Part shown: piece by piece, positions 57,942-64,000 of the stretch
Numbering within the stretch: the first letter of the stretch is position 1
Layout of the letters: each line of letters opens with the position of its first letter
From: Bacillota bacterium
GTDB taxonomy: Bacteria; Bacillota; Negativicutes; Sporomusales; UBA7701
Reading direction: 5' to 3'
DNA: 64,000 nucleotides
NCBI GenBank assembly: GCA_023415775.1
Contig: JAEZJM010000011.1
Span: 37,791-101,790, forward strand
Position numbers and translations under genes: made by a program
The notes under the pieces: generated by a model
What the model was told of the DNA's origin: nothing
The model's database searches: none
The model's input: only the letters and a program-made list of their open reading frames with translations

Positions 57942-59402
57942 TTGGCTTTTAACGATTTACGCGAATTTATCGCCGCTCTGGAGTCTCGCGGTTGGCTGAA
58001 GCGCATTCGCCAACCGGTGGACTGCGAGCTGGAGATAACCGAGATAACCGACCGGGTGTCAAAGCTGAGCGGGGCGAAGAATGTCGCGCTGCTGTTCGAG
58101 AATGTGAAGGGTTACGACGTCCCGGTGCTGATGAACGCTTTCGGCAGCATGGAGCGGATGGCGCTGGCTCTCGGCGTGGACAAGGTGGACGATATCGCCG
58201 ACGAGATCCGCGACCTCCTGAAGCTGCCGTATGTTTCCCTGCAGAGCAAGCTCGACCTTATTAAGCTTGTTCCCGCCGCCAAGCGGGCTTTGAATTTTCC
58301 CAAGTATGTAAAGACCGGCCCGTGCAAAGAGGTCATCATCAAGGACCAGCCCTCGCTGGCCAAGTTCCCGGTGCTGAAGTGCTGGCCGGGGGACGCCGGT
58401 CCCTTCATCACGCTGCCGCTGGTGTTTACGAAGAACCCGCGCACCGGCAAGCGCAATGTGGGTATGTACCGTATGCAGGTATACGACGAGACGACCACCG
58501 GCATGCACTGGCACGTGCACAAGGGCGGCGCCGACAATTACCGCGCCCACCGCGAGCTGGGCAAGGACCGTATCGAGGTGGCGGTGGCTATCGGCGGCGA
58601 CCCGGCGGTGACTTACGCCGCGACAGCGCCGCTGCCGCCGAATATCGACGAGATGATTTTCGCCGGCTTCCTGCGCCGCAAACCAGTAGAACTGGTGAAG
58701 TGCGAGACGGTGGATATCGAGGTGCCGGCGACGGCGGAGATCGTGCTCGAAGGCTATGTCAAGGTTGACGAAATGAGGCGGGAGGGGCCGTTTGGCGACC
58801 ATACCGGCTATTATTCGCTCGCCGACGAGTATCCCGTTTTTCACCTCACCTGCATTACCCACCGCAAGAACCCGATTTATCCGGCCACCATCGTCGGCAA
58901 GCCGCCGATGGAGGACTGTTTCATGGCCAAGGCGACCGAGCGGATTTTTCTTCCGCTGCTGCAGCAGGTGCTGCCGGAGGTCGTCGACATCAACCTGCCG
59001 CTGGAGGGCGTATTCCATAACTGCGCCGTCCTCGCCATCAAGAAGAGCTACCCCCAGCACGCCAAGAAGGTGATGCACGCCGTGTGGGGCCTCGGCCAGA
59101 TGATGTTCACGAAGATGATTATCGTCGTGGACGCCCATGTGAATGTGCAGGATATGAACGAGGTCTGGTGGCGGGTGTTCAACAATATCGACGCCCGCCG
59201 CGATATCGTGCTGGCCGACGGACCGCTGGACTCCCTCGACCACTCTTCGCCCATGCCCCACTGGGGGACGAAGATGGGGATCGACGCGACCAAGACGTGG
59301 CCGGAGGAGGGCAATACGCGGGAGTGGCCGGACGAAATAGTAATGTCGCCGGAAGTGAAGAGCCGGATCGACGGGATATGGAAGGATCTTGGCCTTGGGT
59401 AA
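57942..59402 (+). CDS. UbiD-family decarboxylase (probable menaquinone pathway)
   Basis: 486 residues: 'FNDLREFIAALESRGWLKRI' at the N-terminus, 'GMHWHVHKGGADNYR', 'EGPFGDHTGYYS' and 'DHSSPMPHWGTKMGIDATKTWPEEG' identify the UbiD group, which uses prenylated FMN. With the UbiA gene overlapping it, the MqnL role (decarboxylating 1,4-dihydroxy-6-naphthoate-type precursor) is likely. TTG start. Confidence 0.9.
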   Translation: MAFNDLREFIAALESRGWLKRIRQPVDCELEITEITDRVSKLSGAKNVALLFENVKGYDVPVLMNAFGSMERMALALGVDKVDDIADEIRDLLKLPYVSLQSKLDLIKLVPAAKRALNFPKYVKTGPCKEVIIKDQPSLAKFPVLKCWPGDAGPFITLPLVFTKNPRTGKRNVGMYRMQVYDETTTGMHWHVHKGGADNYRAHRELGKDRIEVAVAIGGDPAVTYAATAPLPPNIDEMIFAGFLRRKPVELVKCETVDIEVPATAEIVLEGYVKVDEMRREGPFGDHTGYYSLADEYPVFHLTCITHRKNPIYPATIVGKPPMEDCFMAKATERIFLPLLQQVLPEVVDINLPLEGVFHNCAVLAIKKSYPQHAKKVMHAVWGLGQMMFTKMIIVVDAHVNVQDMNEVWWRVFNNIDARRDIVLADGPLDSLDHSSPMPHWGTKMGIDATKTWPEEGNTREWPDEIVMSPEVKSRIDGIWKDLGLG

Positions 59403-60243
59403 GCTGAAATCTCACCTCGACAATATTGCTTTTTCCCACTCGGTGTTCGCGCTGCCGTTCGCGTACATGGGCGCTTTCCTCGCCGCCGGCGGCTTTCCCG
59501 GCGGCGCCGCTCTTTTCTGGATAACGGTGGCGATGGTGGGCGCCCGTAGCGCGGCGCTGGCGCTCAACAATCTCATCGACCTTAAGTTTGACAGGCTTCA
59601 TCCTCGCTTCACCGCCCGGCCGATGGTGACCGGCGCTGTGAAGCGCTGGGAGGCGGCGCTGTTCATCGCCGTCAGTCTGGCTGTCTTCGTTTTCGCCGCC
59701 TATCAGCTCCATCCGCTGGCCCGCACGCTGTGGCCGCTGGCGGTCGTGCCCTTCGTCGTCTATCCGTATATGAAACGGTTTTCGTGGACCTGCCACCTGG
59801 TGCTGGGGGTGGCCCTCGCCGGCGCGCCGGTGGGGGGCTGGATCGCCGTCCGCGGCGAGCTGACCGCACCGGTGATGCTGCTGGCGACGGCGGTGGGCGT
59901 GTGGATCGCGGCGTTCGATGTCATTTACGGCTGCCAGGATGTGGCCTTCGACAAGGCCCACGGGCTGCATTCCATGCCGGTGAGGTTCGGCGTGGCCGGC
60001 GCCTTGCGACTGGCGAGGCTGATGCATGTCGCGAGCGTGGCCGCTTTCGCCGCGGCGGGGTGGCTGGCCGGTCTCGGTCCCTGGTACTACGCCGGGGTGG
60101 CGCTGGCGGCGGGCGTGCTCGTCTATCAGCACAGCATTGTGGCCGCCGACGACCTGAGCCGCGTCACCCAGGCGTATTTCCTGCGCAACGGGCTGGTGGG
60201 GATGGCGATTTTCCTGTTTACGGTATTAAGCCTCAGCCTGTAG
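59389..60243 (+). CDS. mqnP: UbiA-family prenyltransferase (probable MqnP)
   Basis: 284 residues, eight to nine transmembrane segments, with the two Asp-rich loops 'NNLIDLKFDRLHPRFTARP' and 'DVIYGCQDVAFDKAHGLHS'. Attaches a prenyl chain to the quinone ring. TTG 59389 overlaps the UbiD gene by 14 bases. Confidence 0.9.
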   Translation: MALGKLKSHLDNIAFSHSVFALPFAYMGAFLAAGGFPGGAALFWITVAMVGARSAALALNNLIDLKFDRLHPRFTARPMVTGAVKRWEAALFIAVSLAVFVFAAYQLHPLARTLWPLAVVPFVVYPYMKRFSWTCHLVLGVALAGAPVGGWIAVRGELTAPVMLLATAVGVWIAAFDVIYGCQDVAFDKAHGLHSMPVRFGVAGALRLARLMHVASVAAFAAAGWLAGLGPWYYAGVALAAGVLVYQHSIVAADDLSRVTQAYFLRNGLVGMAIFLFTVLSLSL

Positions 60244-60300
60244 CGCCCCGGCCCGGTCGGGAGGCGGCGCAAGACGGGTTTCCCGGAGAGGGGATCAATA

Positions 60301-61476
60301 ATGCCGACAATGCGGCGCGAGGTTATCCTCGGCGCGTCTATCTGGCTTCACTGGTTTTCCCTTTTTGCATACTTGCCCATCGTGCCTACCTATGCCAAGG
60401 ATCTTGGCGCCGGCTACCAGATGATCGGCATCATCCTCGGCTCGTACGGCTTCACGCAGATGGCGCTCCGCCTGCCGCTCGGCATACTGGCCGACCGGCT
60501 CAACAAACGACGGGTCTTCCTGGTGGCCGGCGCGGCGCTCTGCGTCGTCAGCGCCTTCGGCATGTGGCTGATCCGCGACGCCGTGGCGCTGCTGATTTTC
60601 CGCATGCTGTCCGGAGTGGCGGCGACGGTGTGGGTCGTCCAGTCGGTGCTGTTCGCCAGCTACTATTCACAGGCGGAGTCGGCCAAAGCGATGGGCCTGG
60701 TTTCGGCGGTCGTCATCTGCGGCGAGATGGTGGCGATGCTGATCGGCGGCGTTGTCGCCGAATACTACGGCCAGGAGCAGACGTTCCTGCTGGCCGCCGT
60801 GGTCGGGGTAGGGGCGCTGGCTTTGTGCCTGGCTATCCGCGAACCGGCCGGGCTCAAGTCGGCGGCGCCGCTGCGGCTGGCGGAGGCGGCGACGATCGCC
60901 CGTGACCGCGGCCTTGGGCTGGCGTCGATCCTCGGCTTCATCGTCCAGGCGATGTCCTACGCGACGGCGTTCGGTTTCGTGCCGCTTGTCGCCAAGAACC
61001 TCGGCGCGAGCTACGCTGAGATCGGGTTGCTGCCGACCGTTTATATGCTGCCGGGGATGCTGGCCTCGATGTTCAGCGGCACCGTGTTCCTGCGGCTGTT
61101 TAGCGAGCGCTCCCAGACGGTCGCCGGCCTGCTGATGATGGCCGCCTCGTGCGCGCTTGTTCCCGCGGCATCAGGCCTGCCGGCGCTTTTTCTTCTCCAG
61201 TTTATCGGCGGCTTCGGGCGCGGTGTGGTCTATCCGCTGCTGATGGTGCTCTGCATCCGCGATATCGACGCCGGTCGCAAGGCGACGGCGATGGGCTTTT
61301 TCCAGGCGGCGTACGGGATGGGGATGTTCGTGGGACCGCTCGCGGTCGGCGAACTGAGCCAGACGGCCGGGCTGGACTGGGGATTCTGGGCGGTCGGCCT
61401 CATAGGTCTGATCGGCGCCGCGGTGGCCCTCGCCGCGACTCCGGGCCGAAAGTCGGCGGAACCGGGCAAAGGATAA
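60301..61476 (+). CDS. MFS transporter
   Basis: 391 residues, 12 transmembrane segments, with the loop motif 'GILADRLNKRR' between segments 2 and 3. Substrate unknown. AGAGGGG precedes ATG. Same strand as the quinone genes, 57 bases downstream. Confidence 0.9.
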   Translation: MPTMRREVILGASIWLHWFSLFAYLPIVPTYAKDLGAGYQMIGIILGSYGFTQMALRLPLGILADRLNKRRVFLVAGAALCVVSAFGMWLIRDAVALLIFRMLSGVAATVWVVQSVLFASYYSQAESAKAMGLVSAVVICGEMVAMLIGGVVAEYYGQEQTFLLAAVVGVGALALCLAIREPAGLKSAAPLRLAEAATIARDRGLGLASILGFIVQAMSYATAFGFVPLVAKNLGASYAEIGLLPTVYMLPGMLASMFSGTVFLRLFSERSQTVAGLLMMAASCALVPAASGLPALFLLQFIGGFGRGVVYPLLMVLCIRDIDAGRKATAMGFFQAAYGMGMFVGPLAVGELSQTAGLDWGFWAVGLIGLIGAAVALAATPGRKSAEPGKG

Positions 61477-61480
61477 TGAA

Positions 61481-61510
61481 AAGAGGTCCGCACCTTCGTG
61501 CGGACCTCTT
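61481..61510 (+). terminator. Intrinsic terminator after MFS gene
   Basis: AAGAGGTCCGCAC/GTGCGGACCTCTT, perfect stem with a TTC(G) loop. Confidence 0.8.
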
Positions 61511-61531
61511 AGACTTATATGCAAAGCTAAA

Positions 61532-61648
61532 GGCGGTTCAGAAGTCCCCAGATGCAAGGCAGGTCGAGGAAGCGCAGCGACGCGTACTCGGCGTACGCTA
61601 GCAAGCTCCCGCAGACCTAACGCCGCAGATGGGGGCTTATCAACCGCC
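61532..61648. repeat. Palindromic intergenic repeat, copy 6
   Basis: 117 bp. Arms GGCGGTTCAGAAG and CTTATCAACCGCC: both ends carry a change (GGCGG/CCGCC) from the usual GGCCG/CGGCC that keeps them paired. Inner CCAGATGCAAGGC and AACGCCGCAGATGG; centre GCGTACTCGGCGTACGC. Confidence 0.88.
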
Positions 61649-61651
61649 GAG

Positions 61652-62164
61652 TTAAAGAATCCGGCGGGCGCCTAGGTAGCGGGGCTTCCAATATATATCC
61701 CCCAGCGCCGATACTATGACGCCTTTGCTCGACGAGGCGTGGATGAATTTGCCGTCGCCGACGAAGATGCCGACATGGGAGGCGCCCTTTTCGGTGGTGG
61801 TGAAGAAGACGAGGTCGCCGGGGGCGAGGTCTTTGGGCTTTACCGCTTTGCCGGTTTCGTACTGTTTGTCGGCGGAGCGGGGCAGCTTCTTGCCGTGCTC
61901 GTTATAGACGAACATGACGAAGCCTGAGCAGTCGAAGCCCTTGGATGAGGCGCCGCCGTATTTGTAGGGAACGCCTTTGTATTTTTGGGCGGTGGCGACG
62001 ATGTCTTTGCCCTTCGGCGGCTTGGGGGGCGGGGCGGGCTTGGCGGGCTTGGTGGCGGCGGGCGAGGGGGACGAGGCGGGCAGAGGCTGCGCCGCGTCGG
62101 CGACAGGCGAGCCGGCGGCCAGGAAAACGGCCGCGATCATTATGGCAAACGCTTTTTTCACCAT
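61652..62164 (-). CDS. NlpC/P60 (C40) cell-wall hydrolase
   Basis: 170 residues: signal peptide (residues 1-25), a Pro/Ala-rich linker ('AATKPAKPAPPPKPPKGK'), then an NlpC/P60 domain with catalytic Cys in 'GFDCSGFV', His in 'ASHVGIFVGDG' and a third polar residue in 'HASSSKG'. Cleaves peptide stems of peptidoglycan. GGAGGGGT precedes ATG 62164. Confidence 0.9.
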   Translation of the reverse strand: MVKKAFAIMIAAVFLAAGSPVADAAQPLPASSPSPAATKPAKPAPPPKPPKGKDIVATAQKYKGVPYKYGGASSKGFDCSGFVMFVYNEHGKKLPRSADKQYETGKAVKPKDLAPGDLVFFTTTEKGASHVGIFVGDGKFIHASSSKGVIVSALGDIYWKPRYLGARRIL

Positions 62165-62244
62165 ACCCCTCCTATCCGACAAGAAGCTTTTTATTACGAC
62201 TTAATTCGCCGATATGGCTAAATTTACCTGCAAGCATAAAACAG

Positions 62245-62266
62245 CCCGCACCATGAGGTGCGGGCA
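62245..62266. repeat. 22-bp palindrome, left copy
   Basis: GCCCGCACC-ATGA-GGTGCGGGC; identical to 62413-62434. The two flank repeat copy 7. Could be terminators without T runs. No other feature is seen in 62165-62284. Confidence 0.75.
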
Positions 62267-62284
62267 TCAGCTTGTAGACAAAGT

Positions 62285-62410
62285 CAGACTGGTGAGAAAG
62301 GTCCAGATGCAAGGCGCACCGGAAGAGTGCGCCGCGCCGCGTACTTTGGGACGTACGCAAGCAAGCGCTCTGAGGAGCAACGCCGCAGATGGGCCTTTAT
62401 CGACAGTCTG
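62285..62410. repeat. Palindromic intergenic repeat, copy 7
   Basis: 126 bp. Arms CAGACTGGTGAGAAAGG and CCTTTATCGACAGTCTG, different in sequence from other copies but still complementary. Inner CCAGATGCAAGGCGCA and GCAACGCCGCAGATGG; centre GCGTACTTTGGGACGTACGC. Confidence 0.88.
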
Positions 62411-62412
62411 GG

Positions 62413-62434
62413 GCCCGCACCATGAGGTGCGGGC
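62413..62434. repeat. 22-bp palindrome, right copy
   Basis: Identical to 62245-62266, just after repeat copy 7 and before the acetyltransferase stop. Confidence 0.75.
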
Positions 62435-62441
62435 TTGCGCG

Positions 62442-62906
62442 TCAGAGGATCAGTTCCAGGAACAGCGTCCCGGGTATGGGGTTATGGCAGTAGGGCTCGA
62501 TGGGTTCAAAGCCGAGGGCGGTGTACATGGCGATGGCGGCGTCCATGCCGGGGACGGTGTCGAGGCGCATGCTGCGGTAGCCACGGCGGCGGGCCTCGAC
62601 GATTATCGCCTCGGCGAGCAGTTGGCCGTAGCCTTTGCCGCGGCAGGCGGGCCGGACGTAGAGGCGTTTCATCTCGCAGACGCCGTCCGCCAGCGGCCTG
62701 AGCGCGACGCAGCCGGCCGCCCCCGCGCCGTCGGTCAGCAGGAGCAGGGCGCCGTCCGGCGGGGCGTATTTGCCGGGCAGGGATGCGAGCTCGTCTGCGA
62801 AGCCTTGGAAGTCGAGGGTGAAGGGGAGGGAGGCGGCGTATTGGCCGAACAATTCGCGGATGGTATCGAGATGTCTGACCGCGATGATGGAAATGATAGC
62901 GGGCAT
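62442..62906 (-). CDS. GNAT-family N-acetyltransferase
   Basis: 154 residues with the acetyl-CoA motif 'RLYVRPACRGKGYGQLLAEAII' (about 81-102) and 'YTALGFEPIEPY' near the end. Substrate unknown. Stands alone on the minus strand between two repeat copies. Confidence 0.88.
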   Translation of the reverse strand: MPAIISIIAVRHLDTIRELFGQYAASLPFTLDFQGFADELASLPGKYAPPDGALLLLTDGAGAAGCVALRPLADGVCEMKRLYVRPACRGKGYGQLLAEAIIVEARRRGYRSMRLDTVPGMDAAIAMYTALGFEPIEPYCHNPIPGTLFLELIL

Positions 62907-62959
62907 GAAAAGCTCCTTTTTTGCTTAAAGGCCATTGGTTCTATTTTGGTTTCAGCGCA

Positions 62960-63078
62960 GGGCGTCTAAAAAGCTCCAGATGCAAGGCGCACCGGAGGCT
63001 GACACCGGAAGCGTACACGAACGTACGCTGAGGATGGCAGCCGAGGAGCAACGCCGCAGATGGATTATTTACACGCCC
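62960..63078. repeat. Palindromic intergenic repeat, copy 8
   Basis: 119 bp. Arms GGGCGTCTAAAAAGCTCC and GGATTATTTACACGCCC pair imperfectly. Inner CCAGATGCAAGGCGCA and GCAACGCCGCAGATGG; centre GCGTACACGAACGTACGC. Its right arm contains the last codons and TAA of the gene at 63069. Confidence 0.85.
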
Positions 63079-64000
63079 GTAATACGGACGGCGCAAACTT
63101 TGTATTCGTAGGTCTTTGTGACCTTGTCGTACGCGCCGCTGGTGATCTCGTTGGTGGGGGTGGCGGGGAAGTGGAAGGACATCCATACGACCCCGGGCGG
63201 TACGGCGTCGGTGACCCACGTTTTGGCGCGCACGCTGCCCCGGCGGGAGGAGACACTGGCGGTGTCGCCTTCGGCCAGGCCGAGGGCGGCGGCGTCGTCG
63301 GGGTGGATCATGACCCGCTCTTCCGGCCGGTGGGCGGTGAGGTGCTTGGCGTGGCGGTGGGTGGAGACGTTGTAGTGGTAGAGGATGCGGCCGGTGGTGA
63401 GGAGGAGGGGGTATTCGTCGTCAGGCACCTCGGCGGGGGGCTCGTAGTCGATGGGCTGGAAGTAGCCGAGGCCGCAGGTGAACTGGCCGTCCTGGTGCAG
63501 GAACTTCGTGCCGGGGTGGTCGGCGGCGGGCACAGGCCACTGCAGGCCGTTTTCTGCGAGGCGGGGGTAGGTGACGCCGGCGTAGGAGGGGGTGAGGGCG
63601 GCGATCTCGGCCATGATTTCTTCCGGCGCGCCGTAGGCCATCGGGTAGCCGAAGCGGGTGGCGAGCTCGCAGATTATCCGCCAGTCGGGGCGGCTGCCGC
63701 CGATGGGCTCGATGGCCTGGCGGACGCGCTGGACGCGGCGCTCGGTGTTGGTGAAGGTGCCTTCCTTCTCGGCGAAGCTGGCGGCGGGGAGGACGACGTC
63801 GGCCAGCTTCGCGGTCTCGGTCAGGAAGAGGTTCTGGACGACTAAAAAGTCGAGGTTTTCCAGGCCCTTACGGACATGATGGGCGTTGGCGTCGGAGAGG
63901 ACGGGGTCTTCGCCCATGATGAACATCGCTTTGAGGTCGCCGCGGACGGCGGCGTCGAACATGTCGGGCAGGGTGTGGCCGGGCTTGTCCGGCACTTCCG
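63069..64000 (-). CDS. Molybdopterin oxidoreductase, formate dehydrogenase alpha-like (3' part)
   Basis: At least 310 residues of the C-terminal half; the gene continues past the right edge. Visible: 'GEDPVLSDANAHHVRKGLENLDFLVVQNLFLTETAKLADVVLP' (domain III) and the molybdopterin-dinucleotide-binding domain with 'LLLTTGRILYHYNVSTHRHAKHL', 'VMIHPDDAAALGLAEGD' and 'FHFPATPTNEITSGAYDKVTKTYEYK'. This fits FdhA-type formate dehydrogenases. The Cys or Sec ligand and any Tat signal are outside the window. Confidence 0.88.
   Translation of the reverse strand, partial: EVPDKPGHTLPDMFDAAVRGDLKAMFIMGEDPVLSDANAHHVRKGLENLDFLVVQNLFLTETAKLADVVLPAASFAEKEGTFTNTERRVQRVRQAIEPIGGSRPDWRIICELATRFGYPMAYGAPEEIMAEIAALTPSYAGVTYPRLAENGLQWPVPAADHPGTKFLHQDGQFTCGLGYFQPIDYEPPAEVPDDEYPLLLTTGRILYHYNVSTHRHAKHLTAHRPEERVMIHPDDAAALGLAEGDTASVSSRRGSVRAKTWVTDAVPPGVVWMSFHFPATPTNEITSGAYDKVTKTYEYKVCAVRITGV

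Noticed and set aside
62214..62969. 251-codon plus-strand open frame
   Set aside because: Runs through repeat copy 7 and antisense to the acetyltransferase.
17825..63078. CRISPR array as explanation for the dispersed repeats
   Set aside because: Copies are far apart, of uneven length and in both orientations, with no spacer regularity and no cas genes.

Overview
The window looks like a chromosomal segment of a spore-forming, anaerobic, outer-membrane-bearing Firmicute (Negativicutes, most likely Sporomusaceae). This is inferred from gene content, not from a database search. A signal-peptide beta-barrel porin (10500-11456) lies in the same segment as the sporulation membrane gene ytaF, the lonB-lon pair, rubrerythrin, ferredoxin-linked 2-oxoacid oxidoreductases and futalosine-type menaquinone genes.

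Layout. 1-2.9 kb is the end of an integrated prophage (endolysin amidase, phage small proteins, AbrB-like regulator, lipoprotein), bounded by a 45-bp 3' fragment of tRNA-Arg(ACG). 3-5.1 kb holds an ECF S component behind an attenuator and a coupled 19-codon ORF, a methyltransferase and rubrerythrin. 5.2-10.5 kb is an iron and signalling block: a consensus promoter with a Fur box, a 35-residue Cys peptide, feoA, feoB, a frameshifted GGDEF gene, an HD-GYP phosphodiesterase, a DUF2325 protein and a FeoB-associated Cys-rich protein. 10.5-19 kb contains the porin, a rubredoxin/flavin reductase fusion, a CheY-like regulator, a LexA-controlled dinB operon with small proteins, and ytaF. Four tRNA genes (His, Gln, Lys, Leu) follow at 19.06-19.42 kb.

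The most novel content is two RiPP-like loci. At 19.7-22.1 kb, four tandem small ORFs share a '(M/L)TDE.L..V(S/A)GG' leader and are followed by a radical SAM/SPASM protein. At 35.5-37.2 kb, a paralogous radical SAM/SPASM gene is followed by a 129-residue peptide with 20 cysteines. In the post-leader (core) regions of the five peptides, 38 of 40 cysteines occur as Cys-x-Pro, which suggests one modification grammar shared by two leader types.

Metabolism. 22.7-34.1 kb reads as one 2-hydroxyacid catabolic path: IclR regulator, FAD dehydrogenase and Fe-S partner, LarA-type racemase, Na+/solute symporter, butyrate kinase, phosphate butyryltransferase, ferredoxin and a three-subunit 2-oxoacid:ferredoxin oxidoreductase. 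46.1-56.6 kb has siroheme decarboxylase genes coupled to a second ptb-like gene, a second 2-oxoacid oxidoreductase operon, a polyprenyl synthase, a FadR-type GntR regulator, lactate permease and a second FAD dehydrogenase. Near-identical operators lie before the oxidoreductase operon and the permease. 37.6-46 kb is the conserved tig-clpP-clpX-lonB-lon-engB protein quality-control cluster. 56.7-64 kb carries tatA-tatC, a UbiD/UbiA menaquinone pair, an MFS transporter, an NlpC/P60 hydrolase, an acetyltransferase and the 3' part of a molybdopterin formate-dehydrogenase-like gene.

Eight copies of a 117-213 bp palindromic intergenic repeat are scattered from 17.8 kb onward. Their terminal arms differ between copies but remain self-complementary within each copy.
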